A model generated the notes under the pieces. The model was not told where the DNA came from. It ran no database searches and saw nothing but the letters and a program-made list of their open reading frames with translations. A DNA stretch of 64,000 nucleotides from Ruminococcus sp. CAG:563 (GTDB lineage Bacteria > Bacillota > Clostridia > Oscillospirales > Acutalibacteraceae): the NCBI GenBank assembly GCA_000434915.1, contig FR882085.1, positions 37,520-101,519 of the forward strand. The letters are read 5' to 3'. The position numbers and the translations under genes are program-made. Of this stretch, positions 7,757 to 17,094 are shown piece by piece; the stretch's first letter is position 1, and the number at the start of each line of letters is the position of its first letter.

Positions 7757-8752
7757 TTATTCATACATTTCCAAAATTTGGCTCGCTTTTTCCTTAACGG
7801 CTTTCATGAGTGCTTTCGGCTGAATAACCTTGATGTCCGTTCCGTATTGCAGAATCCAGCTTACAAGGCCCTCGCTCATCTCAACCTCGGCCTTGATGCG
7901 GAAACGGCCGTTTTCGTCAATTTTAATCGGAACGTCGTCACCGAACTTTTCGATTATTTCATCAAGGATCGAATTTGAGCAGGAAAGAGTTACGTTTGCC
8001 TCCTCGCCGGAGAACATATTGAAAAGCTTGTTTGAATAGTCGGCGATATCGAACTTATCCGTATATTGAGATACCTTTGAAAAATGCTTGGCCGGAGTGT
8101 CCAGCAGCTCGATATCAAAAATTCTGTCAAGACGCAGATGCATAAGGTTTGAATACTTATTGTTATTGCAAATGAGGTAATAATGGTCATTTGACCAAAG
8201 CATCGCATAAGGGTTGACAAGAAAGGTTTTGCCCTCGTTGCGAACAAGGTATTTGTTTTCTATTGAACGTCTTGCATATCTGAGCATGACCTGCTTTTTA
8301 CCCTTGATAGCTTTGTCAAGAATGCGTATCGTCTCGTAAAGGTCTTCCTTGTCGGTTTTGAAGCTGCCGTCAACATAAATCTGCTCCCTCAGCTCCTCCT
8401 CCTGATACTCACTGACAAGGCCGCCTATTTTATAAATCAAGCTCTTGGTATTCTTCTCGGAAATGAACTTTGCGGCCTGAACGGCGTCAATCAGCAGTCT
8501 TGCTTCCGGCGGAGAGAATTTTCTTGACCTGAGATAATAACCTCTGAGAGGTGTTCTGATATTAACGATGTCCATTCCGTACTCTTTAAGATCATCAATG
8601 TCACGGTAGATGGACTTTCTTTCACATGTTATGCCGTATTCGCCGAGCATTGAAATGAGCTGAATTGCGGAATAGACATGATTCTCATCAGTCTGCCTGT
8701 TAAAAATATCGGCCAGAAAAAGAAGCCGCAGATTATGATCACCCGTGTTCAT
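7757..8752 (-). CDS. WYL-domain transcriptional regulator
   Basis: A DeoR-like helix-turn-helix occupies roughly the first 65 residues (CERKSIYRDIDDLKEYG), followed by a WYL sensing domain (RYARRS through NPYAMLWSNDHYYLICNNN) and a C-terminal WCX-like extension. These regulators often respond to nucleotides or stress, but the ligand here is unknown. The ATG at 8752 (331 residues) is preferred because GAGGTG precedes it by a proper distance. An in-frame GTG at 8761 lies inside that ribosome binding site. It follows the GH2 gene closely on the same strand and may be read with it. Confidence 0.87.
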   Translation of the reverse strand: MNTGDHNLRLLFLADIFNRQTDENHVYSAIQLISMLGEYGITCERKSIYRDIDDLKEYGMDIVNIRTPLRGYYLRSRKFSPPEARLLIDAVQAAKFISEKNTKSLIYKIGGLVSEYQEEELREQIYVDGSFKTDKEDLYETIRILDKAIKGKKQVMLRYARRSIENKYLVRNEGKTFLVNPYAMLWSNDHYYLICNNNKYSNLMHLRLDRIFDIELLDTPAKHFSKVSQYTDKFDIADYSNKLFNMFSGEEANVTLSCSNSILDEIIEKFGDDVPIKIDENGRFRIKAEVEMSEGLVSWILQYGTDIKVIQPKALMKAVKEKASQILEMYE

Positions 8753-8762
8753 TAGTTTCACC

Positions 8763-10520
8763 TCAGTATTTTAATTTTGAATTGAGCTCTCTTATTGTAT
8801 CTGCATCAATTTTAAGAAGCTCACGGTCATATGTATAGATTCCGTTGACCTCGAACTCAACATCGCTTACCTGAGTATATACCGTTGCGCTCAAGCCTTT
8901 TTTGATGTTAGGAATAATCTGCTTTTCAAAGAGTTTTTTATATGCGTCGGTGAGTGTTTCTTTGGTCTTGTACATAATATAGCCGAAGCTCTTTTCCATG
9001 TTCCAAACATGGTTTTCGATTATACGGCTGTAACCGCCGAATTCGCTGAGGACAAGCGGTCTGCCGTCACCCTTCGGGGGGATAAACGGAAGAATATACT
9101 GGTGTACGCTCTTGAGCTCCGGACCTTTCTGATCATGCCAACCGCTTGCGTGATCAACGATTCTCGTCGGGTCATATTCCTTGACAGCCTCGCCGATTCT
9201 CTTTGCGTCAAACTGTCCCCACGACTCGTTAAACGGAACCCAACAGCCGATCGAAGTGCAGTTATAAAGATGGTCTATCGTCTCAAACGTTGCCTTTTCG
9301 TGCTCTCTGCGGCATTCCTCATTGTCAACGCCGAACCATTTGTAATGGCTGTCCGGAATGCTTCTGATAAACATATTCGGCAGCACGCCGACGAAGAACA
9401 TATCGATCTTCTTTGCGCCGCATACCATGTCCTGCCAAACGATCATGCCCAGCTTATCGCAATGGTAATACCAGCGTCTCGGTTCGATTTTTATATGCTT
9501 CCTGAGCATGTTGAAGCCGAGATTCTTCATCTCTTTGATATCAAAAATCATCGCTTCATCGCAGGACGGAGTCATTCCGCCGTCCGGCCAATAGCCTTGG
9601 TCGAGAAGTCCTGTCTGGAAATACGGTTTGTTATTTAGATACAGTCTCGGTATAGCTTTATCGTCATATCCGATGCTGAATTTTCTCATGCCGAAATAGC
9701 TTGAAACAACATCAAGAATTTCTTCATTCTCATCACAAAGAGCAATTACGATGTCATAGAGGAACGGATCCTCGGGGCTCCATAGTCTGATGTCCTTAAG
9801 CTTAACGGTTTCGTCGGGTGATATTTTTCCGGCAAAAACAATCGAATCGTCCTTTTTGATTATGGCTCTGAGTTGAGTATCCTCGGCGTATTTCAATTCG
9901 GTCTCGATTCGGATTGAAGATGAATCAACATCGGGAGTAAGACGGACGTTTTCAATATGCTTCTCGTTAATAGGTTCAAGCCAAACGCTCTGCCAAATTC
10001 CGCTCGTTGCCGTGTACCAAAATCCAGTGCTTTTTCTGACCTGCTTGCCTCTGTCCTGCCAGTTTGTCTCCGTCGGGTCATTAACACGAACTACAAGCTC
10101 ATTATATCCCTCTCTGAGATATTCGGTCACGTCAAAGCTGAAGGGAATATATCCGCCCTGATGCGTTCCGACAGGCTTGCCGTTGAAATAAACAATACAA
10201 CGCCAGTCAACGGCCTCAAAATGAAGAATACAGCGTTTGCCCTCAAAGCAGTCGTCGAGTATAAACTTTTTACGATACCAAAGATAATCCTCAGGTTCAA
10301 TCGTTCTCTCTATGCCCGAAAGATAGCATTCCGGTGCAAAAGGAACAATTATTTCTTCGTCAAAATTCTGCGGAATATCATCCGTCATACCCGTTATCGT
10401 GAATTCATATTTACCGTTCAGGCATTGCCAGTCGTTTCTGACAAGCTGAGGTCTCGGGTATTCACTGAGCGGACAATCGTAATTAACCTTATCTGTCCAG
10501 CGTGTTTTCAAATTGCTCAT
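8763..10520 (-). CDS. Glycoside hydrolase family 2 enzyme
   Basis: A 585-residue enzyme without signal peptide. It has an N-terminal sugar-binding jelly roll (about 20-185), an immunoglobulin-like domain (185-285) and a TIM barrel. Acid/base Glu432 lies in the VPFNESWGQ motif and nucleophile Glu493 in LSEFGG. GH2 members are beta-galactosidases, beta-glucuronidases or beta-mannosidases, and the specificity is not decidable here. It is shorter than classical LacZ, with no C-terminal domain 5. Its start overlaps the stop of the preceding small gene by four bases (ATGA), indicating translational coupling. Confidence 0.92.
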   Translation of the reverse strand: MSNLKTRWTDKVNYDCPLSEYPRPQLVRNDWQCLNGKYEFTITGMTDDIPQNFDEEIIVPFAPECYLSGIERTIEPEDYLWYRKKFILDDCFEGKRCILHFEAVDWRCIVYFNGKPVGTHQGGYIPFSFDVTEYLREGYNELVVRVNDPTETNWQDRGKQVRKSTGFWYTATSGIWQSVWLEPINEKHIENVRLTPDVDSSSIRIETELKYAEDTQLRAIIKKDDSIVFAGKISPDETVKLKDIRLWSPEDPFLYDIVIALCDENEEILDVVSSYFGMRKFSIGYDDKAIPRLYLNNKPYFQTGLLDQGYWPDGGMTPSCDEAMIFDIKEMKNLGFNMLRKHIKIEPRRWYYHCDKLGMIVWQDMVCGAKKIDMFFVGVLPNMFIRSIPDSHYKWFGVDNEECRREHEKATFETIDHLYNCTSIGCWVPFNESWGQFDAKRIGEAVKEYDPTRIVDHASGWHDQKGPELKSVHQYILPFIPPKGDGRPLVLSEFGGYSRIIENHVWNMEKSFGYIMYKTKETLTDAYKKLFEKQIIPNIKKGLSATVYTQVSDVEFEVNGIYTYDRELLKIDADTIRELNSKLKY

Positions 10521-10861
10521 CGCTGCACCTCCCTGTTTGATGCCATGAATTGCTCCAGCTCACTGAGCAGCCATTCCTGTGCCTCAAGAATTCCCGCTGC
10601 CGAAGCTTCAAAAATTTTTTCTGTCACTTTTTCCTTATCGGTTTCATCGTAGCAGTCATTGCCGGTATAATGCACGGCCTTGAATTGTTTTTCGTCGTTC
10701 TCGTCCTTTTCAATCCATGCCCTATATCTGAACGACGGCCTGCCAAGACAGCCGAGATACGGGTCTGTACCGTATGAACCGGCATAGGTATTTCCCTTTC
10801 CGCCGAAGCCCATAAGTCCGAGAAACCATTCGAATGAGGGTAGTTTTATCAAATCAGTCAT
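10517..10861 (-). CDS. Small protein of unknown function
   Basis: A 114-residue acidic soluble protein. The N-terminal half is Gly/aromatic-rich (FEWFLGLMGFGGKGNTYAG), and the C-terminal half is predicted helical with a Glu/Leu-rich end. There is no signal peptide and no family I recognise. AAGGAG lies 11 bases ahead of the ATG. It overlaps the glycosyltransferase gene upstream by 8 bases and the GH2 gene downstream by 4, so it is embedded in a translationally coupled unit. That coupling argues it is a real gene. Confidence 0.75.
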   Translation of the reverse strand: MTDLIKLPSFEWFLGLMGFGGKGNTYAGSYGTDPYLGCLGRPSFRYRAWIEKDENDEKQFKAVHYTGNDCYDETDKEKVTEKIFEASAAGILEAQEWLLSELEQFMASNREVQR

Positions 10862-11855
10862 GTAAAAGCCTGCTCCTTAAATCAAAAAGTTTTCTCCAAA
10901 TCACAACTCCGAGAGCCATGCGCTTTTTCAGAAGTGTAAAAAAAACTCTGTCATAAAAGCACTTAAATTCGGAATAATTCGCTTTCAAATACAATTCGTA
11001 AAAATCACTTGCGAGAACCCTTTTAACGTATTTGTATGAGCCGAAAAATGTTCCGTAAGTGATTTCCGAATTAACAGTACAAGTTGTATTAAAAATATAT
11101 TTATCCAGCACTACCGCAGATATTTCATCTTTAAATTTTGCAGATGAAAAATATTCATTTTGAAAAACATAAATCGAATGCTGAACGTCAAATCCGTTTT
11201 TTACGACGGAGGTAGTGTTATAAGGGTTAATATTGTAATGATAAAGCGGTCTGTCGATAAATCTAAAAGAATCACAATGCCTTAAATATTCAAAAACAAA
11301 TTCCATATCCTCGCCGTATTTCACACCGTGAGCAAATCTGATATTGTTTTGATTAATTATCTCTTTTTTGTAAAGCTTGTTCCAGCAGGAATAGAACTCC
11401 TCACGAATAATTTTTTTGCAAAAATCCAAATCAAAATTCTTCCTGAAATAAGCTTTGTCTTCAAAGATTGTTCCGAGATGTTTTTCGTCTTTGCTCTTTT
11501 TGAAATAATCGCAGCAAACAAGGTCGTATTCGGATTCAGCCAGCATTTCATGAATAAAACCCGAAGAATATTCGTCATCACTGTCAAGAAAAGCAATATA
11601 CTCCCCTTTTGCCCTTTTGATTCCGTTATTTCTTGCAACAGATACGCCGGAATTTTTTTGATGTAAAACCGAGATATTGGCATTTTGTTTTGAAAAATCA
11701 TCGCAAAGCTCGGCTGAACCGTCGGAAGAACCGTCATCAACGAGAATCAATTCAAGAAGTTCAAAATCAGTCTGTGCAATAACAGACTTAACAGCCTTAT
11801 CAAGAAATTTTATACAGTTGTAAACAGGTATGATGACAGAAACCTTACAGCTCAT
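10854..11855 (-). CDS. Glycosyltransferase family 2
   Basis: A 333-residue protein with a GT-A fold. The N-terminal VSVIIPVYN motif, the nucleotide-binding LVDDGSSDGS motif near 40-49 and the DSDD (DxD-like) motif near 92-95 are intact. The region EFYSCWNKLYK resembles capsule and cell-wall polysaccharide transferases. It carries no clear membrane segment. It starts two bases after the upstream lipoprotein gene. By eye its base composition is more AT-rich than its neighbours, which could mean recent acquisition. The acceptor is unknown. Confidence 0.9.
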   Translation of the reverse strand: MSCKVSVIIPVYNCIKFLDKAVKSVIAQTDFELLELILVDDGSSDGSAELCDDFSKQNANISVLHQKNSGVSVARNNGIKRAKGEYIAFLDSDDEYSSGFIHEMLAESEYDLVCCDYFKKSKDEKHLGTIFEDKAYFRKNFDLDFCKKIIREEFYSCWNKLYKKEIINQNNIRFAHGVKYGEDMEFVFEYLRHCDSFRFIDRPLYHYNINPYNTTSVVKNGFDVQHSIYVFQNEYFSSAKFKDEISAVVLDKYIFNTTCTVNSEITYGTFFGSYKYVKRVLASDFYELYLKANYSEFKCFYDRVFFTLLKKRMALGVVIWRKLFDLRSRLLHD

Positions 11856-11857
11856 TA

Positions 11858-13507
11858 TCAGCCCTCATTCTTTTTGAATATCTTGTTAAAAAATCCTTTT
11901 ATTCCGCCCTCGGAAGCATTTTCCGGAACATCTTCAGTGTTTGAAGCCGTCTCTTCGTTGCCGTTCGATGAATTAACTCTGACACTGTCGGTTTTAAAAA
12001 CAAACATAACGCTCGACGAAGCATTCTGAGCCTTTTTTGTGAAGATTGTATAGGTCTTGCCAAGCTCAAGCCAAGCCGTCATCTTTGCCGAAAGTGTGTT
12101 TGCGTCAACACCCGATATCGAGGAAAGGCTGTCCGTTGCGATAGATCCCTTAAGGTTCGAAAGAGTGGAATCTATCGAAGAAAGTGCATTTGATTCCGAA
12201 AGTGCCTGAAGCGCATTAATTAAATCCTTGTTTTCTTCAACAGCTTTTTGAAGTTCCGAAAGAGTATTTACGGTCTTCGGTAGGTTATCAATAGCCTTCT
12301 GAACCTGCGGATCATTGAGGTCGGAGGACATTTCCTTAAGAAGCTGCAAGCCTTGATTAATCGTCTCCTGGCTTGCATCGTCCCCGAAGATGCTGTTTAT
12401 AACCTTTAGCGCATCCTCAAGGCCGTTGAAATCGGCCGTTCTGATGTACTCAACAAGAACCTGAATTGTCGCAAGATTCTGCGGCGTGGTATATTTATTG
12501 AGAACGTTTATCAAAGCTGCATTTTCGCTGTAAAGGCTTGATGCCTGCTTAACGAGCGAGCTTAAATTATTGAGCTTGTCCGGATTAGAGGACAATGTGT
12601 TCAAAAGCTTTGAAGCGTCAATCTGCTGAAGACTTTTCTGTACATTCTGAAGTTTCTGAAGATTACTTCTAAGGCTGTCAACGGAATCGGAAATATTATC
12701 AAGACCGATATCAAGTGAAGCTATCGGAATGGCCGAGAACATAAAGTTTCCGATTTCAAAATTATTTACATCGGCTGAAATAACAAACGTATCGTTAAAT
12801 TTATACGTTGAATCCGCATCGGAGGAAAGAGAAGAAAGTCCGAGACTTTCATTAATTCCCGGGAAGCCCGCCAAAACAGCGTACTGAGTATTACCACTGC
12901 CGACAACCCTGCCGTTATCAACCGCAATATTCTGGAACTTCATCTCGCTGAGTGAAATTCCGCCGACAACGAGCATCGGATTATACATTGTCATGTTAAC
13001 GCCGTTTACCTTAACGGAGTAAGCGTCAACATTGTTCATTTTTATCGTGATTTTAACCTTTCCGCTTTTACCGGCTATATCCTTGGCGGAAATCGGCTGA
13101 CCGTCAAGAGTATAGCTTATCTTAAACTCAAGGGGAAGCTTTCCGCTGTAATCCCCCTGATAATAGAGGTCGGTCATACTCATGTGCCAGCGAAGGGTCG
13201 AACCGTTAACCTGCGGCTTTGAATCATCCTTAACGTTTACAACCGATGTAAGATTCGTTACATCGTCAACATACACTCCGCCCTGCGGAACATGAAGCCA
13301 GTCGCTGACCTTTATGCTTTTCTGCGTTCCGGTGTTATCAAGATTAACGTAAACCGTTTCCGTCTTTTTTACCGAAGCGGCCGGAACATTATATCTAACC
13401 GAATTTACATCTTCTTCGCTGTCGTCCTGAGAATTATCTCCGCAGGCGCAAAGGAAAATCATTGCAAAAGCAAGAAGAATACAAAATATACTTTTAAATT
13501 TTCTCAT
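11858..13507 (-). CDS. Lipoprotein partner of MMPL exporter, coiled-coil rich
   Basis: With the ATG at 13507 the product is 549 residues and begins with a signal peptide ending in the lipobox LCAC. GGAGAGG lies about 10 bases upstream, and the start follows the MMPL stop codon immediately. The N-terminal half is beta-rich. The central part (about 275-470) consists of helical segments rich in Leu, Ser, Asn and Gln, typical of coiled coil. The C-terminus is charged. Such proteins are often paired with MMPL/RND exporters in Clostridia and may link the pump to the cell envelope, as inferred from pairing. There is no enzymatic motif. Confidence 0.8.
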   Translation of the reverse strand: MRKFKSIFCILLAFAMIFLCACGDNSQDDSEEDVNSVRYNVPAASVKKTETVYVNLDNTGTQKSIKVSDWLHVPQGGVYVDDVTNLTSVVNVKDDSKPQVNGSTLRWHMSMTDLYYQGDYSGKLPLEFKISYTLDGQPISAKDIAGKSGKVKITIKMNNVDAYSVKVNGVNMTMYNPMLVVGGISLSEMKFQNIAVDNGRVVGSGNTQYAVLAGFPGINESLGLSSLSSDADSTYKFNDTFVISADVNNFEIGNFMFSAIPIASLDIGLDNISDSVDSLRSNLQKLQNVQKSLQQIDASKLLNTLSSNPDKLNNLSSLVKQASSLYSENAALINVLNKYTTPQNLATIQVLVEYIRTADFNGLEDALKVINSIFGDDASQETINQGLQLLKEMSSDLNDPQVQKAIDNLPKTVNTLSELQKAVEENKDLINALQALSESNALSSIDSTLSNLKGSIATDSLSSISGVDANTLSAKMTAWLELGKTYTIFTKKAQNASSSVMFVFKTDSVRVNSSNGNEETASNTEDVPENASEGGIKGFFNKIFKKNEG

Positions 13508-13508
13508 A

Positions 13509-15719
13509 TCACTCATCCTCTCCGTCATCGGTAAATGTGAAGCTTGTTTCTTCTTCAAATTCATATTCGTCAATATTCTTCTTTACCGCAGCCGGGGCAA
13601 CCGGCTCGGGTTCAGGCTTGTCATCATGAGTGCCCCAGCCCTTTGTAGTTTTTGAAATCAACTTTTCGCAAAGAAGAAGAATAGGTGTAACAAAGAGCAC
13701 AATCACAAGTGCACTGATAAGAGAGCCTCTCGCAAGCATTGCGCAAAGCGACTTGACTATTGAAATGCTGCATACAAGATAAACTCCGAATGTTGCAAAG
13801 AAGAAAAGCATTGCACTCTGGAATACAGAGCGGATAGCTTCATTAGCCGCCTTTCTCATTGCAGCGGTTCTTCCCGCCCCCCTTGCAAGCTCCTCTTTAA
13901 ACCGTGAGGTAAGAAGAATTGCATAGTCAACCGTTGCACCGAGCTGAATACACGAAATAACGGTCGGAGCAATAAACGGAATCGCCGTTCCGAACAGTGT
14001 CGAGATGCCCTGGTTTATCCATATCGCAACCTCTATTGCAATAATCAGGATAAACGGAATCGAAATCGATTTGAAAACTATTGCAATAACTATAAAGACG
14101 GCAATAATTGAAATCAAACTTGTAACGGCGAAGTCAACCTTTGTCGTTTCTATAAGGTCCTTATAAAGTGCTCCCTCGCCGGTTACATATCCGTAATGCT
14201 CGGAGCCTGTATATTTCTGAACAATATTTTCAATCTTTTCGACCTGTTCGTTACATTTATCCGTTGAGGATTCATAGATAGAATTGACGAGCATAACCTG
14301 CCGTCCGTTTTGCTTGACAATATCAATCACATCATCCGGAACAATGGAATCGGGAATCGAAGTTCCGACGAACATATCATATGCCAGCATACTGCTGACT
14401 CCCTCAACATTGCTTATCTCATTTTCCATTCTCACAAGTTTACTTGCCGGGATCGAATCGTCAACAATGATGAAATGTGATGTCGTCATATTAAATTTTT
14501 CTTTAAGCAGAGCCGTTCCGACTGTCGTAGTCGCATCGTCGGGCAGCTCGGCATTAAGATTGTAATTTTTCTTTACATTGGCCGAAAGTAAAAGCGACGG
14601 AATTATAATTATGATAAACAAAGCGGCAAAAGCCTTTTTACGCTTTATAATATGATTCACAAATTTTCCGAAATCGGGTGTAAAGGGTTTATGCCTGTGA
14701 CGATTGATTGCACTGTCAAACACAAGCATGAATGCCGGGAGAATAATTACAACCGAAAGCACGCCGATTATAACGCCCTTTGCCATAACTATACCGATAT
14801 TGAGTCCGAGCGTAAGCTGCATAAAACAAAGCGCAAGGAAGCCGAAAAGCGTTGTCAAGGAGCTGCCTGAAAGTGAAATAAACGAACCGTGAAGCGCTCT
14901 CGCCATTGCCTCCTCTTTCGTTCTTGAATACTTACGTTCCTCGTTGTATCTGTTAACAAGGAAAATAGAATAGTCAATCGTAACGCCGAGCTGAAGAATC
15001 GCCGCGATGGATTGCGTGATATACGAAACACCCATGAAGAAGTTCGTTCCCATGTTGTACATAACAGCAATGCCGATAACGCCGACAAGAATAAACGGCA
15101 TTACATACGACTCCATTGTAATCATCATTGTGATAATCGCAAGGGCAACCGCAATGAGAATATAGATAGGCGTTTCTCTGTCGGTCATTTCCTTTGTGTC
15201 TGAATTCATAGCGGAAATACCGCTGAGATAGCAGTTTTCGGGAAGATTTTTTTTAATTTCTTTGACCGATTTAATAATGTCTTTTGATGAAGCGTCCTCC
15301 GAGTAGCTGACGAACATCATTGTATATTCGCCATCGCTGCTGTAAAAAACATTTTTTACGTCATCGGGTAAAATATCGCCGGGAACGCTCGTGTCCATGA
15401 TGTTATCCGCCCAGAGAACATTGGAAACATTCTTGATTTCCGAAATGTTGTTTTTGAGCTTCATAACCGTATTCGGAGAGATTTTTCCGCCGTTATCGTC
15501 AACCGTTTTTACAAGCACAATAGTCATTGAACCGCCGCCGAAATCCTCCTCAAGAATGTTCTCACCCTTTACGGAGTCGAGCTTCGACGGGAGATAGCTC
15601 AGAATATCGTAGTTAACATTCGTAAAAATATAGCTGATTGTAGCCGGAATCAGCAGTAGCAGCGATATCAAAACAATCAATTTTGGTTTGTTAACAACCA
15701 AATCGGATATTTTTTTCAT
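13509..15719 (-). CDS. MMPL/RND-family exporter
   Basis: A 736-residue polytopic protein with two similar halves, each with one N-terminal helix, a large extracytoplasmic loop and a cluster of five helices. Helices begin near residue 14, at about 185-330, near 360 and at 530-680. In both halves the GVTIDYSIFLVNRYNEE and GATVDYAILLTSRFKEE motifs contain the conserved Asp of MMPL proteins. The C-terminal tail is acidic. MMPL pumps export lipids, glycolipids or drugs. Adjacent lipoprotein and glycosyltransferase genes suggest envelope glycolipid handling. AAGGAG precedes the ATG. Confidence 0.92.
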   Translation of the reverse strand: MKKISDLVVNKPKLIVLISLLLLIPATISYIFTNVNYDILSYLPSKLDSVKGENILEEDFGGGSMTIVLVKTVDDNGGKISPNTVMKLKNNISEIKNVSNVLWADNIMDTSVPGDILPDDVKNVFYSSDGEYTMMFVSYSEDASSKDIIKSVKEIKKNLPENCYLSGISAMNSDTKEMTDRETPIYILIAVALAIITMMITMESYVMPFILVGVIGIAVMYNMGTNFFMGVSYITQSIAAILQLGVTIDYSIFLVNRYNEERKYSRTKEEAMARALHGSFISLSGSSLTTLFGFLALCFMQLTLGLNIGIVMAKGVIIGVLSVVIILPAFMLVFDSAINRHRHKPFTPDFGKFVNHIIKRKKAFAALFIIIIIPSLLLSANVKKNYNLNAELPDDATTTVGTALLKEKFNMTTSHFIIVDDSIPASKLVRMENEISNVEGVSSMLAYDMFVGTSIPDSIVPDDVIDIVKQNGRQVMLVNSIYESSTDKCNEQVEKIENIVQKYTGSEHYGYVTGEGALYKDLIETTKVDFAVTSLISIIAVFIVIAIVFKSISIPFILIIAIEVAIWINQGISTLFGTAIPFIAPTVISCIQLGATVDYAILLTSRFKEELARGAGRTAAMRKAANEAIRSVFQSAMLFFFATFGVYLVCSISIVKSLCAMLARGSLISALVIVLFVTPILLLCEKLISKTTKGWGTHDDKPEPEPVAPAAVKKNIDEYEFEEETSFTFTDDGEDE

Positions 15720-15734
15720 TTTCAGTCTCCTTAT

Positions 15735-16886
15735 TTAAAAGCCAAATAGGTTAAAAATCGCAAGGATATAGGTGATAAGTCCTACAACAATTACTCCGCC
15801 GAGAGCAATGATAAGAGCTTTAACCTTTTCATATTCATCTGCGCTGAAAATATATCTCATAACAGAGCGGAAATTCTTTCCGAAGAGGTCAAAATAGCCG
15901 ATTGTGTAGGTTTCAAATGTGCTCGGGTCGTTTTCGTCTATCACAAAAACTCTTGTTCCTCTTGAAATCATGTTACCGTAGCTTCTGAACGAAGCACCGG
16001 GCGTCTGAATAATGTTGACGCCGTCGATCTGACCTGTAAAGCAATTCATGTGGTCGTGACCGAAAACAAGACCGCATACGTCGCCGCACTTTTTTATTGC
16101 CGTGAGCTGGCCGTAATCCGGCTCATCATTGCCTTCTATCTCAAAAGCGAATCCCCTTGCCTTTGTTGAATCGAGTCTGACGTATTCATCATCGCCGACC
16201 TTAATTGCACCCTTATCGTCTGCATTGCATTTTTCATAGAACTGAGCCGTTTCGGCTATCGGGATATGCTGGAACATCAATGACATAACGGGGCCGTTGT
16301 TCTCAAAGCGCAGCTGACGGCTCTTTCTCTCATACCATTCAATCGTTTCCGGCTGAACCCTGCCGAATGTCGGCCTGCCGTTCTCATCCGAACCGGCCGA
16401 ATCAAGCATCCATATGTTATATTTCATCTTGCCGTCATTTGATGAATAAATCGGAATATTATATGTGTCACATTCAACGCTGTCGTCCTCTGTATTGTAG
16501 GGAACGCAGTATTTATATTCGCCGTAAATTTCCGCCTGCTCCTTCTTTGAAATAATATTCATATCATCATGATTGCCGTATATAAATGCAAACGGAATTT
16601 TTCTTTTTTCAATCGGGTCAAGCACCAGTCCGAGAGCCTTTTTCATTCTTTTGAGTACGGCCTCCTTGGTAGTTGCACTCTTTTTTTTGCCTATAAGAGC
16701 ATCGTCAATATGATTGCCGAGAATATTGTCGCCCGTAAGAACAATTAAATCCGGCTTAACCTTGTCATAGGTCTTGTCCAACATTTTAAACATTGCTTTT
16801 CTCGGAATATGCATATCCTGAGCGTCGCTGACCTGAAGGATCGTAAATTTCCCGTTTTTATTAAATTTAAGCTTTTCACTATACAT
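15735..16886 (-). CDS. Membrane-anchored metallophosphoesterase
   Basis: A 383-residue calcineurin-like phosphoesterase. Metal motifs appear in order: SDAQDMH near 20-26, TGDN near 51-54, YGNHDD near 104-109, MFQHIP near 208 and GHDH near 275-278. The C-terminus is a hydrophobic helix (about 357-380), giving a tail-anchored form with the catalytic domain probably cytoplasmic. There is no signal peptide. It is the first gene of the exporter cluster, with its own promoter. The substrate is unknown. Confidence 0.9.
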   Translation of the reverse strand: MYSEKLKFNKNGKFTILQVSDAQDMHIPRKAMFKMLDKTYDKVKPDLIVLTGDNILGNHIDDALIGKKKSATTKEAVLKRMKKALGLVLDPIEKRKIPFAFIYGNHDDMNIISKKEQAEIYGEYKYCVPYNTEDDSVECDTYNIPIYSSNDGKMKYNIWMLDSAGSDENGRPTFGRVQPETIEWYERKSRQLRFENNGPVMSLMFQHIPIAETAQFYEKCNADDKGAIKVGDDEYVRLDSTKARGFAFEIEGNDEPDYGQLTAIKKCGDVCGLVFGHDHMNCFTGQIDGVNIIQTPGASFRSYGNMISRGTRVFVIDENDPSTFETYTIGYFDLFGKNFRSVMRYIFSADEYEKVKALIIALGGVIVVGLITYILAIFNLFGF

Positions 16887-16920
16887 TATTTTAGCTCCGT
16901 CTTTTAGTGATATTTAATTT

Positions 16921-16949
16921 ATTTTATCATATAACAACGAGCATTGCAA
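16921..16949 (-). promoter_or_regulatory. Sigma-A promoter of the metallophosphoesterase-MMPL cluster
   Basis: On the minus strand TTGCAA and TAAAAT are separated by 17 bases. They lie directly after the terminator that follows spoVM. Confidence 0.6.
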
Positions 16950-16950
16950 G

Positions 16951-16973
16951 AAAAAAGCCGTCATTTAGACGGC
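16951..16973 (-). terminator. Terminator after spoVM
   Basis: Six-base GC-rich stem (16957-16962 with 16968-16973), 5-base loop and six T on the minus strand. It lies 20 bases after the spoVM stop. Confidence 0.85.
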
Positions 16974-16992
16974 AAATGAGTAGATTTTACAA

Positions 16993-17082
16993 TTATGTAA
17001 TATCGTTTTCCTTCTTTATTCCGAAAAACAGTCTGAGAATACCGCTCCAGAATTTAGGCTTGTCGATCATGATAACTTTCAT
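16993..17082 (-). CDS. spoVM: Stage V sporulation protein M (29 residues)
   Basis: A 29-residue amphipathic peptide aligning with SpoVM of Bacillus (26 residues). It shares Met-Lys at the start, the KPKF segment near 8-11, the following Gly-Ile-(Leu/Val)-Arg at 14-17 and a basic end after Phe-Gly. SpoVM recognises the curved forespore membrane and anchors SpoIVA to start coat assembly. A strong GGAGGG ribosome binding site lies 5 bases upstream, overlapping the end of the preceding 50-residue gene. A terminator follows directly. Location close to rsgA/prkC is conserved in Bacillus, which supports the identification. Confidence 0.85.
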   Translation of the reverse strand: MKVIMIDKPKFWSGILRLFFGIKKENDIT

Positions 17083-17094
17083 AAGCACCCTCCG

